Shown here one piece after another: positions 1 to 9,103 of a stretch of DNA of 45,264 nucleotides. The DNA is taken from contig JAFIGI010000018.1 in the NCBI GenBank assembly GCA_020831465.1, positions 1-45,264 on the forward strand, in the 5' to 3' direction. A program made the position numbers and the translations under genes. Below the pieces are notes generated by a model. The model saw only the letters and a program-made list of their open reading frames with translations. It did not search any database and was not told where the DNA came from. The DNA is from Chlamydiales bacterium. Lineage in GTDB: Bacteria; Chlamydiota; Chlamydiia; Chlamydiales; JAAKFR01. Numbering within the stretch: position 1 is the stretch's first letter; each line of letters opens with the position of its first letter.

Positions 1-376
1 ACGATCAGACAGCGATGCTCGAGACTAGTCAGAAAAGCATTATCTTTTTCAAAGAAAATAGAGAGTCATATAGGTGTAATAAAAATGTTCATCTGCGATT
101 ACAATAAGAATTTGAAATCACTACATGTTTAGGGCTACCCTAGTTTGACTAATTTGATACCTTATACGACTTATCTGTTCCTGTTTCATTTGAAACCTCT
201 TGTTAAAAAATTTTGATAAGAAAAATGGGGAAAAGAAGATGTAACAGGCTAGCGCCAGCAGTAGAAAAAGAGGGAAGTGCGAAGAAAGGGAGTGTTCATA
301 GAAACTTCACAAATTAGGTCTTGTTCATGATTATACTTTTTCCGGATCTTTTGTTAAAGAAAAAAAGCAATCTAAC
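1..376. other. AT-rich stretch without a recognisable gene
   Basis: I see no convincing reading frame, RNA gene or repeat here. The composition is AT-rich, like the accessory gene that follows on the minus strand. It lies downstream of that gene, so it may hold its 3' untranslated region, but I see no strong hairpin with a T-run. Confidence 0.5.
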
Positions 377-2074
377 TCATGCGTAGACGACCGCCTCTGT
401 AAAATTATCGCGATATTCAAAATCAAAAATAACCCCCCTCTCCTTAAGAAGAGTTAATGCTGGCCGCACGTTTTTTAGAAATGAACAACCTGTTTTGTTG
501 CGTACACTGTTGAAGCTTTTAAAAAACTTTTCTTCCTTTACTTTTCTCCAGAAAGAACTTTTAATGCCAAAATCTAGGTCCACTCTTCGTCCCACTTGGA
601 GATCGAAACTGTAAACCTCTTTGAGTTGTTCGTTGATCTCTTCACAAAATGCTTTAGCCAAGCTCTGGGCGAGTTGATCGCTATCGGTTACAAAATTCAC
701 CGGATCGCTAACATCGGAAATCTCATTTTTCTTAGTAAACTGAAAGTAGCTGGCGCGCCTCTCGGTCCGTTGAATGACGCGCTTCGTAACAGCCTCGCTA
801 GAGATTTTTTTTCCAAGATGCCTTTCTGCTTTGCCGATAAACTCTTGGAGCCACTCTTGCGGAAGATAGGATAAAAGCCCCTCCTCTTTCGAATTCGCAA
901 ATCCTTCAGTTAATCCCGCTTCCGCTCCCCAAGTGTCGAGGTCGATAAAGATTGCCCTCGCCGTAGAATTAAGAGGAATATTGTTGTACTTAAAATCACC
1001 AAATCCAAATTTGCAGGTAAAAAATAACATTTGATTGAACAGGTCCCTAAAGTAGGGTTTGAGCTCTTCCTGATCGAGCCCCCATGTATAGAGGCTTTTC
1101 TGGAAGTCGTAATCGCCATTTAGCCCCTCTATCCTCTCTTCTACAATAAAATATTCTCCATCGATCTCTACATATGAGCAGGCCGGGATGCGAATCATAT
1201 AGAGATGATTCTCCTCACATAATTTGCGCGCCTCTTCGCGCAGCCGCACATATTCTTCAACCTCTTTACGATCCTTAGATTTCTCCTTGCTGACTTTAAA
1301 GATCAATCCATTTAATTTTTTGATTTCAAAGACGATATGATCTCCGCTACCATGGATTGTAAGCCCTTTTGGCGGGCGAAGTCGACGGATGCACCCTTTC
1401 GCTTGTTTAAGAATCTCTACCTGCTCATCGTTCAAAATGCTTATCTCATCTGAAGAATCGGCCGCTGACTGCTTGGAAAGTAGTTCGAGAGCATTTTCTT
1501 TGAAGAGATTTTTAAACTTTTCGACACTCACTCCCTCCTCTTCATCATCTCCTTCATAGCCGAAAATTTCAGCTTCGATCCTTGCGTTCGGCTGAATAGG
1601 GGAATTAGGCTGAGGTCCGGGCGGGGTTTCTCTCTCTTCTCGGCCTGTCCAGCTGATATAGAAAATGGATTTCTTATTTTCTGAATCTCCTTCTTCATGA
1701 TGAATAATCATGCTTCCACAATTAGAAGTATAGGATGGAGAGGAATTAGAGAGCTCAGGAGGCTGTTTACTCCCATTGCGGGTAGTTGTTGAGGCTTTCT
1801 GGCGGCATCTATGACCTGCAAGGAGAGCGAGAACTCCTAAAAGGAGAGTTCCCCCACCAATCATAAATCCATATGTGCCGGGCTGGTGGAGCATCCCGTA
1901 AAGAGCGCCGCTTGAATTCAGCTGAGCTAATAATCCGATGATGACCAGGGCGATCGCTGTAACGACACCCGCTCCCACAAGCATGCAATGACTTCTCTTT
2001 TCCAGGTTTATAGGATTGGAGAACCTCTGCCCACAGCATACACCTTGGGAATAAATACTTTTTAATGACGTCAC
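377..2074 (-). CDS. Inc-like membrane protein with divergent kinase-like domain
   Basis: A 565-residue protein. Two hydrophobic helices (about residues 31-50 and 66-88) with a short loop form the bilobed hairpin typical of chlamydial inclusion-membrane (Inc) proteins. A low-complexity acidic, Ser/Pro-rich linker runs to about 230. Residues about 235-420 then resemble a protein-kinase fold: a GSGDHIVFEI glycine-loop-like strand, a lysine in LIFKVSKE (K260), a glutamate-rich helix (about 272-285), a catalytic-loop-like GDFKYNNI (D360, N364/N365) and a metal-site-like IDLD (D378/D380). That arrangement resembles the HGDxxxxN...IDxD style of atypical and aminoglycoside-type kinases. The start is GTG with no clear Shine-Dalgarno. 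It is divergent from the symporter gene and AT-richer than housekeeping genes. Kinase activity, type III secretion and inclusion location are inference; the family is not recognised. Confidence 0.75.
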   Translation of the reverse strand: MTSLKSIYSQGVCCGQRFSNPINLEKRSHCMLVGAGVVTAIALVIIGLLAQLNSSGALYGMLHQPGTYGFMIGGGTLLLGVLALLAGHRCRQKASTTTRNGSKQPPELSNSSPSYTSNCGSMIIHHEEGDSENKKSIFYISWTGREERETPPGPQPNSPIQPNARIEAEIFGYEGDDEEEGVSVEKFKNLFKENALELLSKQSAADSSDEISILNDEQVEILKQAKGCIRRLRPPKGLTIHGSGDHIVFEIKKLNGLIFKVSKEKSKDRKEVEEYVRLREEARKLCEENHLYMIRIPACSYVEIDGEYFIVEERIEGLNGDYDFQKSLYTWGLDQEELKPYFRDLFNQMLFFTCKFGFGDFKYNNIPLNSTARAIFIDLDTWGAEAGLTEGFANSKEEGLLSYLPQEWLQEFIGKAERHLGKKISSEAVTKRVIQRTERRASYFQFTKKNEISDVSDPVNFVTDSDQLAQSLAKAFCEEINEQLKEVYSFDLQVGRRVDLDFGIKSSFWRKVKEEKFFKSFNSVRNKTGCSFLKNVRPALTLLKERGVIFDFEYRDNFTEAVVYA

Positions 2075-2388
2075 AGAAAAACTTAATTTTTAATAAATTT
2101 TAACAAATTAATATTAAGAAAAAATAAATTTAACAATTTAGACATGCATTTTTTAAAGTTGGAGAGAGCAAAAAAAGGGGTATGCAGAGAAGTCTTGATC
2201 CTTATTCAATTGAAAGATATTATCAACCCCGACTTTCTACATTTTTCTTGGAGATCGAGATGTTTAGTCTCAAAAATTATCCTTCTATTTCTGCAGACAT
2301 CTTCCCCCTTCTCCACCCCCATCATCATTGATCCAATTCTAAATTCTTTTCTTTCAATTCTTTAAACAACTATAATTGGGGCTTTCTT
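2075..2388. other. AT-rich divergent intergenic region
   Basis: This region separates the minus-strand Inc-like gene from the plus-strand symporter. It holds a good -10 box near its right end. A 49-codon frame (2182-2331) exists but shows no family features and I do not call it. No RNA gene or repeat is visible. Confidence 0.5.
2371..2376 (+). promoter_or_regulatory. Candidate -10 box (TATAAT) of the symporter gene
   Basis: A perfect TATAAT lies 12 bases before the ATG of the symporter gene. The region 17 bases upstream is only T-rich, with no good TTGACA. Transcription from it would leave a leader of only about 5-7 bases and no room for a Shine-Dalgarno. Confidence 0.35.
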
Positions 2389-3723
2389 ATGAACGTAAAA
2401 TTATTTTTTATTCTTCTCGCCGGTTTGGGAGCCGCTTCGCTCTGGCTCGGTCGCCGTGCCTCGACAGGCCAAAAAACCAACGAGGATTATTTTTTGATGG
2501 GCCGCAAACTCGGCCTTTTTGCTCTGATCATGACCTTGCTCGCCACGCAAATCGGAGGAGGCGCGCTGATGGGCGCCTCTGAAGAGGCCTATTCGCAAGG
2601 ATGGGGGGTTTTGTTTTATCCCCTCGGAATGGTTCTTGGGCTGTTCGTCTTGGGGCTCGGCTACGGCGCGAAAATGCGGCGGCTTAACCTGACAACCATC
2701 CCGGAAATTTTTGAAACGATCTACCGCTCATCGAAACTCCGGCAAATCGCCGCCCTTTTGTCGATCGCCTCTCTCTACTTTATTCTGATCGGGCAAGCGA
2801 TCGCCGCACGAAAATTTTTCCTCTCGCTCGGTTTAGAAGGGAATCTACTCTTTATCGGATTCTGGCTCGTCCTCATTCTCTATACGGTAATGGGTGGTCT
2901 CAAAGCGGTTGTCAGCACTGACATCATGCAAACGCTCTTCATTCTGATTGCATTTGGAATTGCCGTTTTTGCCAGCTTTACGCGCGAACCGGCCCTTCCA
3001 GAGAACGTTATCTTCGCGCCAAGCACTTCTCCCCCCTGGTTTTCCTGGCTGATGCTTCCTCTCCTCTTTATGTTGATTGAACAAGATATGGGACAGCGCT
3101 GCTTTGCGGCAAAAAAACCGCGCACTATTACTCTTGCTGCAATTGCAGCCGGCGCCGCCCTGTTAATCGTCTCTCTTGTGCCGATCTATTTCGGACGCGA
3201 GGCGGCTGCAATGGGGATTGAGATCCCCGAAGGTGCGAGCATCCTGATCACCGCCGTGCGCGCCTTAACTAACCCAACGGTCGCCACCTTTGTCATCTGC
3301 GCTATCCTGATGGCCGTCATCTCGACCGCCGACTCCCTTCTCTGCTCGATCAGCTCTAATGTCGCCTGCGACTTTCCGAAGCTCCGAAAATCGGTTCTCG
3401 CTTCCCAAGCAATCACCGCTGGCGTGGGAATCAGCACGCTGATCCTCTCCTTCCTCTTCGACAACGTCGTGACGATGCTCATGTTCTCCTATGAGCTTGC
3501 CGTAAGTGTGCTTTTTGTTCCTGTGACGATGGCGATTTGGAGAAAAAACCCGAGCAAACCTTCTGCGGCGGCAGCCATGGCCCTCGGAACGATCGGTTTT
3601 CTCCTTTTTAGGGTTTGGACACCTCCTCTACCTAAAGAGCTGCTTACCCTCACCTGCGCATTTGGTGGGTTTTTTGCCTCAGAGCGCGCCCTTCAAAAAG
3701 GGAAGAATCGTTCCACAAATTAA
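2389..3723 (+). CDS. Sodium:solute symporter (SSS family)
   Basis: A 444-residue polytopic inner-membrane protein with about 12 hydrophobic helices. The segment GGGALMGASEEAYSQGWG after the first cytoplasmic loop, and ISTADSLLCSISSN in the later part, match the sodium:solute symporter family, whose members take up sugars, amino acids, organic acids or vitamins with sodium. The substrate cannot be read from the sequence. The length is somewhat short for the family (about 450-550) but both ends look complete. Composition is GC-richer than its neighbours on both sides, so it looks like a backbone-type gene set in an accessory stretch. The start is the first ATG after the -10 box, without a Shine-Dalgarno. 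Confidence 0.85.
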   Translation: MNVKLFFILLAGLGAASLWLGRRASTGQKTNEDYFLMGRKLGLFALIMTLLATQIGGGALMGASEEAYSQGWGVLFYPLGMVLGLFVLGLGYGAKMRRLNLTTIPEIFETIYRSSKLRQIAALLSIASLYFILIGQAIAARKFFLSLGLEGNLLFIGFWLVLILYTVMGGLKAVVSTDIMQTLFILIAFGIAVFASFTREPALPENVIFAPSTSPPWFSWLMLPLLFMLIEQDMGQRCFAAKKPRTITLAAIAAGAALLIVSLVPIYFGREAAAMGIEIPEGASILITAVRALTNPTVATFVICAILMAVISTADSLLCSISSNVACDFPKLRKSVLASQAITAGVGISTLILSFLFDNVVTMLMFSYELAVSVLFVPVTMAIWRKNPSKPSAAAAMALGTIGFLLFRVWTPPLPKELLTLTCAFGGFFASERALQKGKNRSTN

Positions 3724-3815
3724 AAAATTTATTTAATTAATTTTTTTTCTTTACTCAAACTTAAAGATCCATTATAAAGATATCTTAAAAATTAGACTCA
3801 AAAGGGAGAGGCATT

Positions 3816-4919
3816 ATGGCTTTTTTATTCGTAGATTGTTGCACCGGCACCAAAGTTCCTATGGACCAGACAAACAAACCCAAACTACTCGGTTGCAGTC
3901 AGAAAGCTGCTCTCATTACTGACTTGGCTGTTGCTGCAATTGCTACAACTGTTGGCGTTTTAGCAGTTATCCAGATGGGAGGCCTCGCCAATCTTGGGCC
4001 TTTATCTTTCCTAGGCTCGATCAACTCCACTGCGGCCGGCGCGATGGTTTTAGGTGGAGTCGGCATTATCTCCGCAGGCTTTATCAAGCTCTTGATCATG
4101 CAAGCACGCCACATCAACAAGCTTTCCAAGCTAGAGATCGACCACAATGGTACGGCCGCTAAAAAGCTCGAGGAATTGAAAGAAAAAAAACAGCAAATTG
4201 AAACATTGGAGGCTCAAGTTCATGAATTGAATGAAAGGGAAGAGATGAAAACTCAAGAGGCGGAAGCTAAAACTAACCATTTGAACCAGCAGATCGCAAG
4301 CCTAACCAAACATGTGGAAAGTTTGTCGCAAGAAAAAAATCAGAAAGAGGAAACAATCGCTAATCTGAGAGAAGAGTTAGTAAAAGCAGAAAATAATCAC
4401 AGAGCAATGGCGGAGGAATTTGAACAAAAAGTCAACCAACTTCAAGAAAACTTAAGGGCTGCTCAAGAAACTCTTAAAGACAACGAAACTCAAAAGAAAA
4501 AAATTGAGGAACTCCGAAGAGATCTAAATACCGAAAAAGTTAAAATTGCTCAGAAAGAGCAAGAACATCAAGAGAGAATCCAAGAGATTCAAACAAAATT
4601 GGAAAACGCTCAAAAAAATTTAGAACAAAGTCAAAAAGAGGCAAAAGAAGCTGAAAAATTAAAAGAGAATTTAGAAAAAACTCAAAACGAGAATAAGACT
4701 AAAAAAGAGACTATACACAAGCTCGAAACAGACCTAGAAGCTGCAAGAGCTAGTGCTAAAAGAATTCGGGAAGAGGATAAACAAGCTGTTGAAAAGGTTC
4801 AAGGCGAGCTAAAAGCTGAGCAAGAGAAAGCTCAAAAAGCTGAGCAAGAATATAAACAAGCTGTCGAAAAATTCGAAAAGGAAAATGAGACACTTAGACA
4901 GCAATTGAATGCTAAATAA
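3816..4919 (+). CDS. Inc-like membrane protein with long coiled coil (paralogue 1)
   Basis: A 367-residue protein. Two hydrophobic helices (about residues 31-53 and 72-97) enclose the short loop GGLANLGPLSFLGSIN, an Inc-like bilobed hairpin. From about residue 110 to the end it is one uninterrupted Lys/Glu/Gln-rich coiled coil. The start has a good Shine-Dalgarno (GGGAGAGG). The first hundred residues and even the leader are close to those of the next gene, so the pair arose by tandem duplication. A strong terminator follows, so the two genes can be expressed separately. Such proteins in chlamydiae usually sit in the inclusion membrane with the coiled coil facing the host cytosol; that location is inferred. 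The specific family is not recognised. Confidence 0.8.
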   Translation: MAFLFVDCCTGTKVPMDQTNKPKLLGCSQKAALITDLAVAAIATTVGVLAVIQMGGLANLGPLSFLGSINSTAAGAMVLGGVGIISAGFIKLLIMQARHINKLSKLEIDHNGTAAKKLEELKEKKQQIETLEAQVHELNEREEMKTQEAEAKTNHLNQQIASLTKHVESLSQEKNQKEETIANLREELVKAENNHRAMAEEFEQKVNQLQENLRAAQETLKDNETQKKKIEELRRDLNTEKVKIAQKEQEHQERIQEIQTKLENAQKNLEQSQKEAKEAEKLKENLEKTQNENKTKKETIHKLETDLEAARASAKRIREEDKQAVEKVQGELKAEQEKAQKAEQEYKQAVEKFEKENETLRQQLNAK

Positions 4920-4931
4920 ATTATTTATTAT

Positions 4932-4964
4932 AAAACCAAACCCTGAATTAGGGTTTGGTTTTTT
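4932..4964 (+). terminator. Rho-independent terminator
   Basis: A perfect 13-bp stem (AAAACCAAACCCT pairing with AGGGTTTGGTTTT), a GAATT loop, then a T-run. It lies just after the first coiled-coil gene. Confidence 0.9.
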
Positions 4965-5061
4965 CTTATAAAAAATATTTAACATTATTTTTCTTTATTT
5001 TATCTTTTATCATTGATATCATTTTAGATCTTTAAAACAGATCTCAAATGGGAGAATCATT

Positions 5062-7074
5062 ATGGCCTTTTTAGCTGTACATTGTTTCAACGGTTCCAAA
5101 GTTCCAATGGACCAAACAAACAAACCCAAATTGTTCGACTGCAGCGAGAAAGCGGCTCTCATTACAGACCTAGCCATTGCAGCGCTCTTCACATCCGTAG
5201 GGGTTTTGGCTATTATTCAGATGTCAGGTCTCGCTAATCTTGGACCTCTCTCCTGCTTAGACTCCATGAGCTCCTCTGTGGCCGGTGCGATGATTCTCAC
5301 AGGAGTAGGCATTGTCGCTGTCGACCTCATCAAGCTCATGATCCAGCAAGCCTGTTATATCAACAAGTTTCAAGCTTTTAAAAGAACGCAGAATTTGAAA
5401 AACGCTCAAGTATCTAGAGATTTAATCAAAGCAAATGCGAAACTAGATCAACTCCAGAAAAGTGTTGGGCAAAATTCGAAGGCTGAAGATAGCGAAGAGG
5501 CAAATGGTGTGGCTATAGACTCTGCGTTGAGCGGAAATTTGGAACAGCTACGAGCCTCGTACCAAGACCTTTCCTCTACGCTTGAAACCCAGAAAAGCGA
5601 AATCGAGAGGCTTGAAAAAGAACTGAAAGACGTTGAAGAAGCTAGTCAACAAACTGAAAACGCGTACCAAAATCTTATTGGAAATCTTGAAAAACAACTT
5701 GATCATGTTCGAGAAGAAAAAAATACGTGCCTCAGCCAAATAGAAACACTTGAAAAAGAGTTAGAATCGCGTGATAAAAAAATTAACGAAGAGTATGCAA
5801 AACAAACTCCTGACGGCGAAGCTAAACAAAGGGAAATCGATGAACTGAAGGAGAAACTGAAAGAAGCTCAAAATGAAAAAGTCCAACACGAAGAAAAAAT
5901 CCAAAAATTAAGAGCTGAGATCACAGCTAATGAGGAATCCGCAAAAAAAATAGGCGTGGAGAAAGAAGCGCAAATCCAAATGATTCAACAAGATCTGGAA
6001 AAGGCTAGAGCTAATCTCCAACAAGCCCAAAAAACTAATGAACAAGAAGTCAGCAGTCTTCAGCAAGAGAAAAGTCGCCTTGAGGAAGAGGTCAGAAAAA
6101 AGAATCAATCCTCTGACACGAAAGAAGAAACAACTTCAAAGGATTCCTCGGTCGGGCAAGCCTTCACAGCCTCTCTTCTAGAAAATGGCAAGGCTAGTCT
6201 TAGTTCTAAATTAAAGGCACCCCAAATGACTCTTAATGCTAAAGAAGCCATTATGAAACTTGCAGAGATGGCCGCGGGACGCCTGCGAATAAAAACGGCT
6301 CTCAGTGACTTTAAAACGTATCTGGAAAATAAACAACTCTTACTCTCTGCTAAAGAGAATCTTAACTGTTTTAATGAGGCTCAGGAAAACTTAGTGAACT
6401 CTTTAATTGCTTCCGATCAACAAGATCCCTCAAGTACTTTGGAGCGCTCCTATTTAGGAACTGTTGAACCTGAAAATCTTTCACGCCCGCTCCAGTCATA
6501 TTTTGACAAGTTATACGATTGGATCAAGGAAGCTACAAATCTTGATGACCAGATCGAGCGGATCAACTTAGCAATGGAACAATTGACTACGGATTTGATC
6601 GATGCCGTTAATTCGAAGAGCGATGAAGCTAAAAGATCAACTCAAGGACGTACTGAAAGCGATCGAGCTCGCGAAGCTGAACTAATTAAGCTTGAAAAAG
6701 AAAAACTAGCAAAAAACCAAAAACAGAGAATTAACAAGGCGTTAACTTTCTCTCCATATCAAAATCAATGCTATAACCTTAGTAAGCTTAATTTTACAAA
6801 GCTAAATCCTGTGCAAAAAATGCAAATTCATGCTCAACTCAGTTTGAAGGCTCAAAAAAATAACGAAAATAATGCTGATGGAACCATCCAGGTTCTTACA
6901 GACCTATTCAATAGTGTCACAGGAGACGCTGATAGTCTGTTAGCAAAGGATTTAAAAGAATCGCTTGATAAAGAAATTAAAGGTCTTGAAGAAGCTTCCG
7001 AGCAGTTACGAGGTTACTTAGAAAAAATCGGTAAAGTAGTTAAATATGAAGTAATTTTTCCTGATACTGTCTAG
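5062..7074 (+). CDS. Inc-like membrane protein with coiled coil and C-terminal domain (paralogue 2)
   Basis: A 670-residue paralogue of the preceding protein. The N-terminal hundred residues match it closely (shared KVPMDQTNKPKL, AALITDLA, GLANLGPLS), including the membrane hairpin at about 31-97. A coiled coil spans about 120-350. It then differs: residues about 370-670 form a separate, largely helical region with less regular heptads, absent from paralogue 1. The start follows GGGAG with an upstream sequence resembling that of paralogue 1. Composition is AT-rich. It is probably an inclusion-membrane or effector-type protein, by hairpin and context only. What the C-terminal region does is unknown. 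Confidence 0.8.
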   Translation: MAFLAVHCFNGSKVPMDQTNKPKLFDCSEKAALITDLAIAALFTSVGVLAIIQMSGLANLGPLSCLDSMSSSVAGAMILTGVGIVAVDLIKLMIQQACYINKFQAFKRTQNLKNAQVSRDLIKANAKLDQLQKSVGQNSKAEDSEEANGVAIDSALSGNLEQLRASYQDLSSTLETQKSEIERLEKELKDVEEASQQTENAYQNLIGNLEKQLDHVREEKNTCLSQIETLEKELESRDKKINEEYAKQTPDGEAKQREIDELKEKLKEAQNEKVQHEEKIQKLRAEITANEESAKKIGVEKEAQIQMIQQDLEKARANLQQAQKTNEQEVSSLQQEKSRLEEEVRKKNQSSDTKEETTSKDSSVGQAFTASLLENGKASLSSKLKAPQMTLNAKEAIMKLAEMAAGRLRIKTALSDFKTYLENKQLLLSAKENLNCFNEAQENLVNSLIASDQQDPSSTLERSYLGTVEPENLSRPLQSYFDKLYDWIKEATNLDDQIERINLAMEQLTTDLIDAVNSKSDEAKRSTQGRTESDRAREAELIKLEKEKLAKNQKQRINKALTFSPYQNQCYNLSKLNFTKLNPVQKMQIHAQLSLKAQKNNENNADGTIQVLTDLFNSVTGDADSLLAKDLKESLDKEIKGLEEASEQLRGYLEKIGKVVKYEVIFPDTV

Positions 7075-7098
7075 TTGCTGAGCATGTTAGTGAAAAGC

Positions 7099-7116
7099 CT
7101 TTTTTATAAAAAAGGG
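7099..7116 (+). terminator. Possible weak terminator hairpin
   Basis: CCTTTTTT-ATA-AAAAAAGG can fold into a short stem shortly after the stop of the second coiled-coil gene. The stem is AT-rich and there is no T-run after it, so its activity is doubtful. Confidence 0.3.
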
Positions 7117-7135
7117 ATTGTATAAAAGAAGATGC

Positions 7136-8152
7136 GTGAGAATCGATACGACAAAACGGATCAGCCAGCGCGATCTTGAATCGCCCATCCGCGAGTTTAC
7201 CGATCCCTTCCCCTACCACTTCACCATCAACCAGAGTGTGGAGGAGGTGCTCTATACCCTGCAATCGGTCAAAGCGGAAAAAAGGGTCGAGTATCTCTAC
7301 ATAACCGATAGAGAAAATAAGCTACAGGGAGTCCTGGATCTTTCCGACCTCTTATACAACTCCCCTAAAACACTTCTGATAGATCTAATCGACACGGATG
7401 TGATGTACGTGACGAAAGAGGAGCCGCTTGAAAAGGGGCTGAAGCTGCTTGCGGCCAATCAGATTCTGATAATCCCAGTTGTCAATGAAATCAAGCAATT
7501 TGTCGGGGTCTTGGAAATCTATCCTTTTAGCCACGATCCGAGGTACGAAGCGAAAAAGATCCACTATAAAAACTTAAAGGCGGATATCTTCCAGTTTATC
7601 GGTTTCTCGATTGAACAGCGGAAATACGCTTCGTCTTGGCAAGAATACCGCCTGCGGATGCCTTGGCTGCTCTGCAATTTGGTAGGAGGACTGATCTGTG
7701 CAGTCATCTCTGAATTTCTCCAGGGACCTCTCGTCGAGGTCGTGCTGATCGCCTTTTTCATTCCCCTTGTTTTGGGACTTGGTGAATCGATTGGGATTCA
7801 GTCGATGACCCTTAGTCTACGCTTTCTACATATTCGGAAAATCCACTGGAGACAGGTCTGGCGCCGCATCTTGGTAGAAGGGAGATCGAGTTTTTTGCTC
7901 GGGCTTACAAGCGCGGTCATCATCACTTTTTTCTATTTTGCATGGAGCTTGGAGATCATGCCGGTCATCGCAATCAGCTCCTCTATCGTTCTTGTCATGA
8001 TCACGGCAGGATTATTTGGAGCGATCTTTCCGATCGTCTTGCATGCCCTGCGCCTAGATCCCAAAGTCGCTGCGGGACCTGTCGTCTTGATGATGTCCGA
8101 TATCTTCACAATTACGATCTATTTAGGGTTGAATACGTTAATCTTGATCTAG
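7136..8152 (+). CDS. MgtE-like cation transporter lacking the N-terminal domain
   Basis: The first ~130 residues look like a CBS-domain pair (for example YLYITDRENKLQGVLDLSDLL), the cytoplasmic ligand sensor of MgtE channels. The C-terminal part has about five membrane helices with MgtE-like motifs (RMPWLLCNLVGG, GESIGIQSMTLSLR and PVVLMMSDIFTITIYLGLN). MgtE proteins move Mg2+ or related divalent cations across the inner membrane and are about 450 residues. This one is about 340 because the N-terminal superhelical Mg2+-sensing domain is missing. I chose GTG at 7136, preceded by AGAAG; a TTG at 7118 in the same frame is the alternative. It converges on hldA with a gap of only a few bases. Substrate inferred. 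Confidence 0.75.
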   Translation: MRIDTTKRISQRDLESPIREFTDPFPYHFTINQSVEEVLYTLQSVKAEKRVEYLYITDRENKLQGVLDLSDLLYNSPKTLLIDLIDTDVMYVTKEEPLEKGLKLLAANQILIIPVVNEIKQFVGVLEIYPFSHDPRYEAKKIHYKNLKADIFQFIGFSIEQRKYASSWQEYRLRMPWLLCNLVGGLICAVISEFLQGPLVEVVLIAFFIPLVLGLGESIGIQSMTLSLRFLHIRKIHWRQVWRRILVEGRSSFLLGLTSAVIITFFYFAWSLEIMPVIAISSSIVLVMITAGLFGAIFPIVLHALRLDPKVAAGPVVLMMSDIFTITIYLGLNTLILI

Positions 8153-8158
8153 AAAAAA

Positions 8159-9103
8159 TCAAGAGAGCTGCAAGCGAGCGGCGAGGTCGGCGAGGGTAAT
8201 GCGTGCGCAGCCGACCCGTTCAATGGCAATCCCGGCGGCGATATTTGCCAGCTCAGCCGCATCAGCTAGGTTCATGCCGTTGGCAAGAGCTACTGTCACG
8301 AGGGCTAATACCGTATCGCCGGCGCCCGTCACATCTTTGATCTCATGGACGCGCGCGGGAAAATCCTTCCTCGTGCTGCCGTCAAAGATCGAGATCCCCT
8401 CTTTGGACCGGGTGATCATCAGTGTCTCGAGTGCCACCTCATCGAGGATTTGATGCGCCACCTCGTCAAGGGTCGCCTCGGCGCCGAGGCCGGCCGCTTC
8501 TATCGCCTCCGATAGATTGGGTTTGAGAAGGGTTGCACCCCGGTAGCGGAGGAAATCGCGCCCTTTAGGGTCGACAATCACGGGGATCTTGTAGGCGCGG
8601 GCTAGGTCGATCAACTCGCTTAAAAGAGAGGGTGTCAAAAATCCCTTCGCATAGTCGGAGAGCGCCACTACGTCGATTCCTTTTAAAAGGGTGGGAAGTG
8701 CTTCGGTGATCTTTTGCTCAAGAGGAGCGCTCAGGGGGGCAGGCGATTCATAGTCGATGCGCACCAGTTGCTGTCCTGCTGCGATCATCCGGTTTTTCAG
8801 GGGCGTTCTACAATCAGGGTCGCTCTCGATCGCAGAGATATCCACTCCCTCTTTAGCCAGCGATTCAATAAAGTGTGAACCTGCTTCGTCTCTTCCTACC
8901 CGTCCAAGGGCGACAACTTCCATTCCTAAAGAGACAAGGTTGAGGATTGCGTTTCCAGCGCCCCCGGGGCGGCGGCTTTCGTCAACGACGCGCAGCACGG
9001 GAACGGGTGCTTCCGGCGAGATCCGCTGAACATCGCCAATCGTGTAGACGTCGAGCATGAAATCGCCCGCAACAAGAATCCGTTTCGAATCGAATTTTAC
9101 CAA
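8159..9103 (-). CDS. hldA: D-glycero-beta-D-manno-heptose-7-phosphate kinase
   Basis: A 314-residue PfkB/ribokinase-type kinase equal to the first domain of HldE (RfaE domain I). It phosphorylates heptose 7-phosphate at C1 on the way to ADP-heptose for lipopolysaccharide core. Seen: N-terminal ILVAGDFMLDVYTIGDVQRISPEAP, the glycine-rich RRPGGAGNAILNL, and the C-terminal PfkB signature DVTGAGDTVLAL with the catalytic aspartate. The adenylyltransferase domain (HldC) is absent here and must be encoded elsewhere. Its start overlaps the end of hldD by a few bases, so the two are translationally coupled in one operon. Confidence 0.9.
   Translation of the reverse strand: MVKFDSKRILVAGDFMLDVYTIGDVQRISPEAPVPVLRVVDESRRPGGAGNAILNLVSLGMEVVALGRVGRDEAGSHFIESLAKEGVDISAIESDPDCRTPLKNRMIAAGQQLVRIDYESPAPLSAPLEQKITEALPTLLKGIDVVALSDYAKGFLTPSLLSELIDLARAYKIPVIVDPKGRDFLRYRGATLLKPNLSEAIEAAGLGAEATLDEVAHQILDEVALETLMITRSKEGISIFDGSTRKDFPARVHEIKDVTGAGDTVLALVTVALANGMNLADAAELANIAAGIAIERVGCARITLADLAARLQLS

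Noticed and set aside
2182-2331. 49-codon frame with AGGGG before ATG in the divergent region
   Set aside because: The Shine-Dalgarno-like sequence is too close, the protein shows no domain or membrane features, and codon use is not distinctive.
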